Assembly (NCBI GenBank): GCA_943788145.1
Contig: CALSPD010000027.1
Location: forward strand, 1-64,000
DNA from: an uncultured Flavobacteriales bacterium
GTDB lineage: Bacteria; Bacteroidota; Bacteroidia; Flavobacteriales_G; Salibacteraceae
DNA: 64,000 nt
Direction: 5' to 3'
Positions within the stretch are counted from its first letter, which is position 1. Each line of letters opens with the position of its first letter. Of this stretch, positions 56,562 to 64,000 are shown one piece after another. The notes under the pieces were generated by a model. That model ran no database searches. It was not told the origin of the DNA and saw only the letters and a list, made by a program, of their open reading frames with translations. Made by a program: the position numbers and the translations under genes.

Positions 56562-56915
56562 ATGAACATAGAAAACTCAAAAGCGCAGTTAAGGAAAGGG
56601 ATATTGGAGTTTTGTGTTTTGGCACTTTTGAAGCACAAGGAGGCGTATCCGTCCGAATTATTGACTTCGCTCAAGGAGGCTCAATTGATTGTGGTTGAAG
56701 GCACTTTATATCCGTTGTTGAGCCGCCTTAAAAATGCAGGCCTCCTCACGTATAGGTGGGAAGAATCTAAATCTGGCCCCCCACGTAAATACTATTGCTT
56801 AACCGAACAAGGCGTTACATTTTTAGCAGAATTATCATCATCATGGGATGATTTGAAACTAGCTGTAGAAGCCTTATTAAAAGATAACCAAACGAAAACG
56901 AAGGACTCAAAATGA
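56562..56915 (+). CDS. PadR-family transcriptional regulator
   Basis: 117 residues from the ATG at 56562, which gives the usual PadR start (MNIENSKAQLRKGILEFCVL). The winged helix spans about 10-85: LLTSLKEAQLIVVEGTLYPL as recognition helix region, LLSRLKNAGLLTYRWEES, and the wing SGPPRKYYCLTEQG. A short C-terminal dimerisation helix follows. It overlaps the PspC gene by 4 bp (ATGA), so the two are translationally coupled. In Bacteroidota this pairing is common, and PadR probably represses its own operon in response to envelope or drug stress. Confidence 0.92.
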   Translation: MNIENSKAQLRKGILEFCVLALLKHKEAYPSELLTSLKEAQLIVVEGTLYPLLSRLKNAGLLTYRWEESKSGPPRKYYCLTEQGVTFLAELSSSWDDLKLAVEALLKDNQTKTKDSK

Positions 56916-58580
56916 AAAAAACAATACAAGTAAACCTCAGCGGTCAGGTCTTCACGTTGGACGAAGATGCTTACGACCGTTTATCGGCCTACCTCAATCA
57001 AATTAGTCGGCTTTACGATAGAAGCGCAGGAAAAGAAGAGATTCTGCAAGATATTGAAGTGCGCATTGCCGAGTTATTCATCGAAAAACTTGGAGAGTTA
57101 AGGCAAGTGGTTAGCCTTCGAGATGTGGATTCCGTGATCGAAATTATGGGTCGTCCTGAGCAGTTTGAAGGAGACTTTGACGGTGAATCGGAAGCCAGTA
57201 GATCAAGTACTTACGAAGAAAATGAATATCGGGCTAGGCGATTATTTCGCGATCCAGATGATCAAGTGATTGGTGGTGTTTGTTCGGGAATTGGTTACTA
57301 TTTTGGCATTGATCCACTTTGGGTACGCATCGCTTTTGTTTTAGCATTGGTGGTATTCGGAACAGGCGTTTTGTTTTATATCATACTCCACATCATTGTT
57401 CCAGAGGCGAAAACAGCCTCTGAGAAGTTGCACATGCGGGGTGAACCTGTAAACATTGGGAGCATTGGCAAATCCATCGAGGAAGAACTAAATGCCTTTG
57501 GAGAACGCTTTTCAAATAGTGGGGGCGCTTTCGGGCGAAGCAGCGGAAAAAAAGCTCGCACGAGGAATTGATCGAACGTTTTATTTCATAGCTGAATTGC
57601 TGCGAAAGCTCTTTAACGTTATAGGTAAATTCCTCGGAGCCTTATTTGTCATTTTAGGAACCTTCACCGTAATCGCACTTTTAGCTGCGTTGTTCAATGT
57701 AGCCGATGTCATTCATTTTGGTGCCGATCGATGGAGTGCGAGCATGGATATTTACGAGTGGGGTGAGATTGTTTTTGATTCGTCTGAGTGGTTAATAGCA
57801 TCAGTGGCAGGATTATTCTTGCTTGTCGGAATACCTTTCATTGCCCTAGCTTATAGCGGATTAACACTACTCTTTCCAGGAAATCGTATTCCGTATTTGG
57901 GCACAGCCCTGTTCGGGCTATGGTTTTTAGGATTGGTCTTGACCATTTTCTCTGGATTTAGCATCCTAAAATCATTTTCAAAGGAAGAAACAGTAATTGA
58001 ACGCTATGCGTTGGAAGAACTAGGAATTCGCCAAGACACGTTGATCATACGATCTGGGAGTGATCCGTTTAACATATCGGCAAGTCGCGGATACAGCGCA
58101 AACCGAGATTTTATGATCAAATTGAGCGATGATAAAGTTACCAGAGGAAATCTTGAATTTACCATCATGGAAATGCCGTCAAAAAGGGCAGTGGTCGAGA
58201 TTTGCAAAAGGTCTGAAGGTGCCACGTTTGATCAGGCGCAAAGTAAAGCCGAAGCCATCAATTACAGCTTTGAAAATGACAGCAATACGCTCATCTTTAA
58301 TCCATTTTTCACGTTTCCATCTCGAGATTTGTTGCGGGCTCAGGAACTAACCATTCATTTATCTATGACGGAAGGAATGGTCGTTTTTTTAGATGAATCA
58401 TCAAAACGCATTATAAAGGATATTCCGAATGTCACCAATATTTATGACCCTTATATGACGGGACATTATTGGAAAATGGAAAAAGAAGGATTGATCTGTC
58501 TGGATTGCGAGGAAATCGAAAAAAGTGATGCTCAAAATGAAGGCATCAAAGAAGTTTCGATTCAAGTGAACATAGACTAA
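56912..58580 (+). CDS. PspC-domain membrane protein, one +1 frameshift
   Basis: Repaired product of about 555 residues. The N-terminal part (1-100) reads MKKTIQVNLSGQVFTLDEDA and DIEVRIAELFIEKL. The PspC domain (about 108-170) has RRLFRDPDDQVIGGVCSGIG and a TM, ending IVPEAKTASEKLHMRGEPVN. After about 212 the frame breaks in the seven-A run at 57547-57553; removing one A links to KKLARGIDRTFYF and three or four more TMs (about 222-255, 290-315, 325-350), then a periplasmic beta-rich tail. This is the standard long Bacteroidota PspC protein. It is an envelope-stress type membrane protein in an operon with PadR. Confidence 0.88.
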
Positions 58581-58610
58581 AAAAGAGGCTGTTTAGTTAG
58601 GTAAGGTGAG

Positions 58611-58640
58611 GCCTGAAATCCTTTATAGATTTCGGGCTTT
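58611..58640 (+). terminator. Terminator of the padR-pspC operon
   Basis: GCCTGAAATC (58611-58620) and GATTTCGGGC (58628-58637) form a 10-bp stem with one mismatch/wobble position and a 7-base loop, followed by TTT. Confidence 0.7.
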
Positions 58641-58669
58641 ACTGTTTTCACTTTGCGGCCTTGGTTGAT

Positions 58670-58677
58670 TATCTTCG
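58670..58677 (+). promoter_or_regulatory. Possible -7 box of the E1 gene
   Basis: TATCTTCG, one mismatch from TAnnTTTG, 63 bp before the ATG at 58741. Weak evidence. Confidence 0.3.
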
Positions 58678-58740
58678 CGCGTCAGCCGAGGCGATTGATT
58701 CACGCTTTTAGGCTACTCACAACTGAAAAAATCAACTTAT

Positions 58741-61158
58741 ATGGCAGAAACCGCGGCACGAGAAGAAAAGGAGATTAGCAGAGACGAGCTCAAAATAGAG
58801 ATACTCAACGATTATCGGTTGGCCAATGTTAGTCGAGAAGTGAGCCTTTTGGGAAGACGAGAAGTACTTACGGGAAAAGCCAAGTTTGGCATTTTAGGTG
58901 ACGGGAAAGAATTGGCACAATTGGCGCTTGCTAAACAATGGATGCCAGGAGATTGGCGATCTGGCTATTATCGAGATCAGACTATGATGATGGCAGCAGG
59001 ATTGCTCACACCTGAGCAGTTTTTCGCCCAATTGTATGCTACTGCTGAAATAGAGCATGAGCCGGCATCTGCGGGCCGGATGATGAATGGCCATTATGCT
59101 TCAAGGACGCTGGATGAAAATGGTGATTTTATCGACCTCATGGCCCAACCGAATTCATCTGCCGATATTTCGCCAACGGCTGGGCAAATGCCGCGACTTT
59201 TAGGCCTCGGATTGGCGAGTAAATTCTATCGAAACAACCCTGAGTTAACGAATCACGAGCGATTTAGCAACAAAGGAAATGAAGTTGCTTTCGGCACCAT
59301 TGGTGATGCCTCCACAAGTGAAGGTCCGTTTTGGGAAGCGATGAATGCGGCCGGTGTTCTACAAGTACCTATCGTGATGTCAGTATGGGACGATGGTCAC
59401 GGTATATCGGTTCCAAAAGAATTTCAAACGATAAAACAAAGCATCAGCGAAGCGCTTGCTGGATTTCAGCGAACGGATAGTCAACCGGGCTTTGAGATCT
59501 TAAGAGTAAGAGGTTGGGATTATCCAAACTTGGTTTTGACTTACGAAAAAGCTGTCCGAATTGCACGTGAAGAGCATGTTCCAGTTTTGGTGCATGTCGA
59601 AGAAGTAACTCAACCACAAGGACATAGTACAAGTGGTTCGCATGAACGATACAAAAGCGCTGAGCGACTACAATGGGAAAAGGATTTTGACCCTATTTCC
59701 AAGTTTAAGGAATGGATATTATCCAAGGCATTGGCGACTGATGAGGAATTGGCTAACATTGAGTCAGAGGCAAAAAAAACGGCCCGCGATGCGAAAAACG
59801 AAGCTTGGAAAACCTTTTTGGCACCTATAAAAGAAGATCATAAGGCTGTTGTCCAGCTTATTACCAACCTAGGTGCTGAAAGTAAGAATGCCGTTTTTAT
59901 CAATAAGGTACGTGATTCGATAGCGAGCGCCACCGATCCGCTTCGCAAGGAAGTGTATGAAGCTGCTCGCAAAGCACTCCGATATGCTCGAAAGGAAAAC
60001 TTGGTTTCGAAGGCTCCTTTGATCCGTTGGATTAACAATGGTCTGGAAGAAAACCACGAGCGTTATTCTTCTTTTTTATACAGCCAATCGTCCGATTCGC
60101 CTTTAAAAGCTAAGGCCGTTGCCGCGACTTATGATGGAGAAAAGCAAGTAGATGGTCGAGAAATTCTACGCGACAATTTTGACGCCTTACTGAAGAAATA
60201 CCCTGAACTCATCGTATTTGGCGAAGATGCTGGGAAAATTGGTGGAGTAAATCAAGGTTTGGAAGGCCTGCAAGCCAAATATGGCGTTCATCGAGTTTTT
60301 GACACGGGTATTCGAGAGTGTACCATTGTTGGACAAGGTATTGGCATGGCCATGCGCGGATTAAGACCAATAGCCGAGATTCAGTATTTGGATTATTTAC
60401 TCTATGCTCTTCAAATTTTGAGCGATGATTTAGCTACGGTTCAATATCGAACGCGAGGCGGGCAAAAGGCCCCTTTAATCATCCGAACAAGAGGGCACCG
60501 ATTGGAAGGAATATGGCACAGTGGTTCTCCTATGGGAATGATTGTTCATGCGCTTCGAGGAATGCACGTCTGCGTGCCAAGAAATATGTGTCAGGCAGCT
60601 GGAATGTACAACACGTTGATGGCTGGTGATGATCCTGCTCTTGTGATCGAATCGTTGAATGGATATCGATTAAAGGAAAAGCTTCCAACCAATTTGGGCG
60701 AGTTCAGTGTTGAGTTGGGTAAAGTTGAAACCATGCTTGAAGGCGATGATATTACCATTGTTACATATGGTTCCATGGTACGAATGTGTGTGGAGTCTGC
60801 CAAGAGCTTGCATGAAGCAGGCATTTCAGCCGAAGTAATTGATGTGCAAACGCTTTTGCCATTCGATCGCAACCACGACATTGTTGAAAGCATCAAAAAG
60901 ACAAATCGAGTCATATTTATTGACGAAGATGTGCCAGGTGGAGCCTCGGCTTACATGATGCAAGAAGTTTTAGAGAAACAAGGCGCATATCAGTATTTAG
61001 ACACCCCTCCGACTACGTTATCGTCTAAGTCCCATCGTCCGGCCTACGGATCCGATGGTGATTACTTTTCGAAGCCTTCAAACGAAGATATATTCGAAAC
61101 CATTTATGCCATCATGAACGAGTCTGACCCACAGACTTATCCAGATATGTATGCGTAA
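58741..61158 (+). CDS. Fused 2-oxoacid dehydrogenase E1 (alpha-beta), branched-chain type
   Basis: 805 residues joining an E1 alpha-like half (about 1-450) and an E1 beta-like half (about 475-800). The alpha half has the thiamine-diphosphate/Mg region GTIGDASTSEGPFWEAMNAA and WDDGHGISVPKEF, and RSGYYRDQTMMMAAGLLTPE. The beta half has FGEDAGKIGGVNQGLEGLQ, FDTGIRECTIVGQGIGMAMR, IRTRGHRLEGIWHSG and DIVESIKKTNRVIFIDEDVP. This fused form is common in Bacteroidota and usually annotated as 2-oxoisovalerate dehydrogenase E1. The substrate is not certain from sequence, and the E2 and E3 partners are not in the window. It overlaps the next gene by 8 bp. Confidence 0.92.
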   Translation: MAETAAREEKEISRDELKIEILNDYRLANVSREVSLLGRREVLTGKAKFGILGDGKELAQLALAKQWMPGDWRSGYYRDQTMMMAAGLLTPEQFFAQLYATAEIEHEPASAGRMMNGHYASRTLDENGDFIDLMAQPNSSADISPTAGQMPRLLGLGLASKFYRNNPELTNHERFSNKGNEVAFGTIGDASTSEGPFWEAMNAAGVLQVPIVMSVWDDGHGISVPKEFQTIKQSISEALAGFQRTDSQPGFEILRVRGWDYPNLVLTYEKAVRIAREEHVPVLVHVEEVTQPQGHSTSGSHERYKSAERLQWEKDFDPISKFKEWILSKALATDEELANIESEAKKTARDAKNEAWKTFLAPIKEDHKAVVQLITNLGAESKNAVFINKVRDSIASATDPLRKEVYEAARKALRYARKENLVSKAPLIRWINNGLEENHERYSSFLYSQSSDSPLKAKAVAATYDGEKQVDGREILRDNFDALLKKYPELIVFGEDAGKIGGVNQGLEGLQAKYGVHRVFDTGIRECTIVGQGIGMAMRGLRPIAEIQYLDYLLYALQILSDDLATVQYRTRGGQKAPLIIRTRGHRLEGIWHSGSPMGMIVHALRGMHVCVPRNMCQAAGMYNTLMAGDDPALVIESLNGYRLKEKLPTNLGEFSVELGKVETMLEGDDITIVTYGSMVRMCVESAKSLHEAGISAEVIDVQTLLPFDRNHDIVESIKKTNRVIFIDEDVPGGASAYMMQEVLEKQGAYQYLDTPPTTLSSKSHRPAYGSDGDYFSKPSNEDIFETIYAIMNESDPQTYPDMYA

Positions 61159-61882
61159 AAAGCTCTTGATTTTGGGCTTAGCGTTGCTACATTTCGCGGC
61201 ATTTGCGGGAGGTGAAAAGTTTCAAATCAATTTCCATATTTCACCGAACGGGGAATGGCTCTGGTTTAGTGGGAGCCCGAGTTCTAGCTTTTATAACAGC
61301 AGCTTTGGCACAAAGCTTTCTTATAACGTAGGTTTAGAATACAAGCGCTTCTTTGATCCATCCTTGAGTTTGAGTATAGGCGCGCTTTACATGAACAAAG
61401 GGTTTCGAAATAAGGATCCTTTTGACCCTTCACAAATCACCTTGTATAGCAGTCATATGGCTGCCCTTCCTATAAGCTTAAATATTCATCAAGATATTAC
61501 TAGACGAACGGAAATGATTTATTCACTCGGCATTGTACCTGGATACAGCTTTTCGGAGCGGGTAAGAAGTTCTTTGTATTCTGGGGAGGATAATCCGACC
61601 GAAGGACTGTTTGATCTGGCCGATTCAAAAGGAAATATTGATTTACTCAATGACGTTTACCTTGGGGCGGCTTTGGGGATCGGCATTTCGACCTATTTAA
61701 AAAGCCGCGTTGTAATGGTCATACAACCAACGTTTAAATTTCAGCTAAACAACGCGCATGATTATCTCGGAATATTTATTCCAGGAGATCCAGTTGCCAT
61801 GCGAATGAATTCCTTCGGAGTTGATTTTAAAATCGGATATTTCTTCACCAAACAAGTCCGAAATCGTACCAAAGATATATAG
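61151..61882 (+). CDS. Predicted outer-membrane beta-barrel protein
   Basis: 243 residues. The signal peptide MRKKLLILGLALLHFAAFA is followed by strands of porin-like character (SYNVGLEYKRFFDPSLSLSIG, MIYSLGIVPGYSFSERVR, VVMVIQPTFKFQLN, NSFGVDFKIGYFFTKQ). It belongs to the small PorT/OmpW-like barrels frequent in Bacteroidota but no specific family is clear. The ATG lies inside the end of the E1 gene (8-bp overlap) and its end overlaps the next frame, so it is part of a tightly packed transcript. Confidence 0.68.
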   Translation: MRKKLLILGLALLHFAAFAGGEKFQINFHISPNGEWLWFSGSPSSSFYNSSFGTKLSYNVGLEYKRFFDPSLSLSIGALYMNKGFRNKDPFDPSQITLYSSHMAALPISLNIHQDITRRTEMIYSLGIVPGYSFSERVRSSLYSGEDNPTEGLFDLADSKGNIDLLNDVYLGAALGIGISTYLKSRVVMVIQPTFKFQLNNAHDYLGIFIPGDPVAMRMNSFGVDFKIGYFFTKQVRNRTKDI

Positions 61883-62981
61883 CAAGTTGGCCTTTCTTGG
61901 GCTGTTGAGCGCCTTCCTTTTGTTGTCGCTTCAATCGGTATTCAGGCTTTTTCCCGTTGCCAAGCTTAACGGAGAAGAAATTGCTCCACAGCCAATGGCA
62001 CTCAACCTAGCATCATTCAAGGAAGGAGAGTGGCAAAAGCATCAATCCATGCAATCTACCCGAACTTTTGCTTTTCGAGCTCAATGCGCTCGGATCTACA
62101 ATCAACTCAATTATTCCTTTTTTGGAGAAACTACTTATTTCATCGAAGCAGGCAAGGACGGATATCTTTTTGAGAAGGTTTATTCGGCTTCCGTTTGCGG
62201 AGAAAATTTCGCAGGCCATGAAAAACTCACGAATCAACTGGATTCTTTGGATCGGTTAGACCAACTGCTGAAATCGCGAGGTAAAACGTTAATCGTGCTT
62301 TTGGCGCCAAATAAGTATCGATTTTTTCGAGAGAAAGTGGATCTGGACTGTGATCAAGAACAAACTAATTATGATGTAATTCGCACGTTGCTCGACCAGA
62401 AACAGATTGAAACGATCGATTGCAATCGATTGTTTCAAGACAAAGACGCAACGTATCCACTCTTCTCGAAAAACGGCACGCATTGGAGCATTTATGGTGC
62501 AGGTCAGGTGGCGAAGGAGTTGCAAAACATGTTGGTTGAAGGAGGTTATTCAGATGGAGTCCTATCCGAGCAAAGCATTGAAATGGATGAATTCCCTAGA
62601 TATACGGACAAGGATTTGCACGATTTATTGAATATTATGCAACTGCCGCCAAAGGAAACGCTAGCCTATCCTACATATCAATGGAGTGGTCAAAAGAAGC
62701 CCCGAACTTTGATTGTTGGAGACAGTTATTATATGACTTTTTATTACCTGAATTTACATGAAACCATGTTTGCGGCAGACAGTAAGTTCTTTCATTATGC
62801 GAAGGAGCAAGTTGGAGTTAATCCCAAGATAGGTGAACCATTGACATCGGAAATGATTGCAGCAGAACTAGACCGATCCGATGTTATTATTTTGGAATCG
62901 AATGAAGATGCTTTAAGCAAATTTGGGTGGGGCTTTATTTCAAAGGCCGTTGAAATGCTAGAATCTGAACCATCATTATGA
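61821..62981 (+). CDS. AlgX/AlgJ-like SGNH-hydrolase-fold membrane protein
   Basis: 386 residues if read from TTG at 61821; a TTG at 61887, just after the preceding stop, would shorten it to 364, and neither start has a strong ribosome-binding site. One N-terminal TM (about 23-45) is followed by an extracytoplasmic domain with the AlgX/AlgJ pattern: GKTLIVLLAPNKYRFFREKV, KNGTHWSIYGAGQVAKEL (catalytic His region) and RTLIVGDSYYMTFYYLN (GDS nucleophile block). Family members add O-acetyl groups to exported polysaccharides. It overlaps the following glycosyltransferase by 4 bp (ATGA), which supports a joint glycan-modification role. No MBOAT acyl-donor partner is seen in the window. Confidence 0.75.
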   Translation: MILKSDISSPNKSEIVPKIYSKLAFLGLLSAFLLLSLQSVFRLFPVAKLNGEEIAPQPMALNLASFKEGEWQKHQSMQSTRTFAFRAQCARIYNQLNYSFFGETTYFIEAGKDGYLFEKVYSASVCGENFAGHEKLTNQLDSLDRLDQLLKSRGKTLIVLLAPNKYRFFREKVDLDCDQEQTNYDVIRTLLDQKQIETIDCNRLFQDKDATYPLFSKNGTHWSIYGAGQVAKELQNMLVEGGYSDGVLSEQSIEMDEFPRYTDKDLHDLLNIMQLPPKETLAYPTYQWSGQKKPRTLIVGDSYYMTFYYLNLHETMFAADSKFFHYAKEQVGVNPKIGEPLTSEMIAAELDRSDVIILESNEDALSKFGWGFISKAVEMLESEPSL

Positions 62982-64000
62982 AAGTGCTCATCATCGGACA
63001 TCAATGGCCAGAGCCAAATTCATCGGCTGCCGGCAGTAGAATGCTTCAACTCATTCAAGTTTTTTTGGAAGCCGGATGGAATTGCCATTTTGCTTGTGCG
63101 GCCCGAAGTTCAGAGTATGCGGCCGATTTGAAAAGAATAGGCGTTGAAACCCACGATATTGAATTGAATCAATCGTCTTTTGATCATTTCATAGAGCAAT
63201 TAAAGCCCGACATGGTGTTGTTCGATCGCTTTATGGTAGAAGAACAATTTGGTTGGCGCGTGGCTCGAGTTTGTCCGAATGCTTTACGCATTTTAGACTC
63301 TGAAGATTTGCATTTTTTGCGTTATGCGCGGGAGGAAGCGGTGAAGAAATCGATGGACTTGGAGTCGTTAGATTTACATACAGATAGGGCCATTCGTGAG
63401 ATAGCTGCCATTTATCGCTGCGATATGACTTTGATTATATCCAACTATGAAATAGCGCTCTTAAGAGACGATTTTGGAATAGCCGAACGCCAATTGATGT
63501 ACGTTCCATTTATGGTCGAACCAAAAGATAAAAAGGCCATTACCTTGTTACCAAGCTTTGAAGATCGAGCTGAGTTTGTTTCTATTGGAAATTTTCTTCA
63601 CGCTCCCAATCGAGATGCCGTACTTTTTTTGAAACAAGAAATCTGGCCCCTGATTCGAGCGACTTTACCAAAGGCTGAAATGCATATTTATGGTGCTTAT
63701 ACAGACGAATCGGTAAGACAACTTCACAATGAAAAAATGGGCTTTTTGATCAAAGGAAGAGCTGAAGACGCCAATAAAGTCATCGCTCAATCGCGAGTGA
63801 TGTTGGCACCCTTGCGATTCGGAGCAGGTTTAAAAGGTAAACTCATCGAAGCCATGCAAGCAGGAACACCAAGCGTGACAACTAGCGTAGGTGCTGAAGC
63901 TATGTTTTCGGGCGCTTCATGGTGCGGTTCCATTCAAAATGAGCCTCAACAATTTGCGCAGCAGGCAACCGAATTATACGGTGATGAAGGCAAATGGACT
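62978..64000 (+). CDS. GT4-type glycosyltransferase, truncated by window end
   Basis: Frame open from the ATG at 62978 to the last base, 341 residues visible and no stop. The N-terminal domain starts MKVLIIGHQWPEPNSSAAGS and includes LDSEDLHFLRYAREEA, a stretch seen in many Bacteroidota glycosyltransferases. The C-terminal Rossmann domain has SIGNFLHAPNRDAVLFL, MHIYGAYTDESVRQL, GFLIKGRAEDANKVI and the donor-binding LAPLRFGAGLKGKLIEAMQA with GTPSVTT. It is coupled by ATGA overlap to the AlgX-like gene. The sugar donor is unknown. Confidence 0.88.
   Translation, partial: MKVLIIGHQWPEPNSSAAGSRMLQLIQVFLEAGWNCHFACAARSSEYAADLKRIGVETHDIELNQSSFDHFIEQLKPDMVLFDRFMVEEQFGWRVARVCPNALRILDSEDLHFLRYAREEAVKKSMDLESLDLHTDRAIREIAAIYRCDMTLIISNYEIALLRDDFGIAERQLMYVPFMVEPKDKKAITLLPSFEDRAEFVSIGNFLHAPNRDAVLFLKQEIWPLIRATLPKAEMHIYGAYTDESVRQLHNEKMGFLIKGRAEDANKVIAQSRVMLAPLRFGAGLKGKLIEAMQAGTPSVTTSVGAEAMFSGASWCGSIQNEPQQFAQQATELYGDEGKWT

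Overview
The window is a chromosomal segment of a Bacteroidota bacterium, most likely a member of Flavobacteriales. The evidence is rpoB-rpoC followed by a DUF3467 gene, TAnnTTTG-type promoter boxes, PadR plus Bacteroidota-type PspC, paired DUF1573 proteins, DUF3667, and several secreted proteins carrying type IX secretion (T9SS) C-terminal domains. No rRNA, tRNA or CRISPR array was recognised.

Layout. 1-6.8 kb: 3' part of rpoB, then rpoC and a DUF3467 gene, closed by a strong hairpin. 6.8-12.6 kb, minus strand: patatin/POTRA/beta-barrel outer-membrane protein, BtuF-like protein, cystathionine beta-synthase-type enzyme and a LolC/E-type permease. 12.7-13.9 kb: NamZ-like muramidase. 14.0-17.8 kb: an integron-like array of five small single-gene cassettes (membrane protein, lipoprotein, DUF2071, DinB, membrane protein), all in one orientation. 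They are separated by imperfect inverted repeats with attC architecture, and no integrase is present. 18-26 kb: aminotransferase, two DUF1573 proteins, valS, YafK-like and YdcF-like envelope genes, an outer-membrane protein and DUF3667. 26.3-29.4 kb: surface-glycan block (sulfotransferase, glycosyltransferase, GmhA, GmhB). 29.5-36.4 kb: MORN-repeat protein, mnmA, lipoprotein, a DUF3857/transglutaminase-like protein and oligopeptidase B. 36.4-42.8 kb: two T9SS type A cargo proteins flanking a transaldolase-family gene and an atypical Nramp transporter. 42.8-54.6 kb: an ABC-F ATPase, then four tandem T9SS type B (gliding-associated C-terminal domain) cargo genes, three of which share an almost identical 1,080-bp 3' block. 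54.6-64 kb: OmpA-like lipoprotein, beta-barrel, PadR-PspC pair, fused 2-oxoacid dehydrogenase E1, another beta-barrel, an AlgX/SGNH-like protein and a truncated glycosyltransferase.

Sequence quality. At least eleven coding breaks are each repaired by removing one base, mostly in homopolymers. They fall in rpoB (3), the sulfotransferase (2), the glycosyltransferase (2), the DUF3857 gene (2), oligopeptidase B (1) and the PspC gene (1). All have the same sign and they hit an essential gene, so consensus sequencing error is the likeliest cause. I annotate these loci as single genes with repaired frames.

The two most notable systems are the 14.0-17.8 kb cassette array and the tandem family of surface proteins with variable N-termini and a constant C-terminus at 44.9-54.6 kb. 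The rest is housekeeping plus envelope and glycan biology typical of the phylum.
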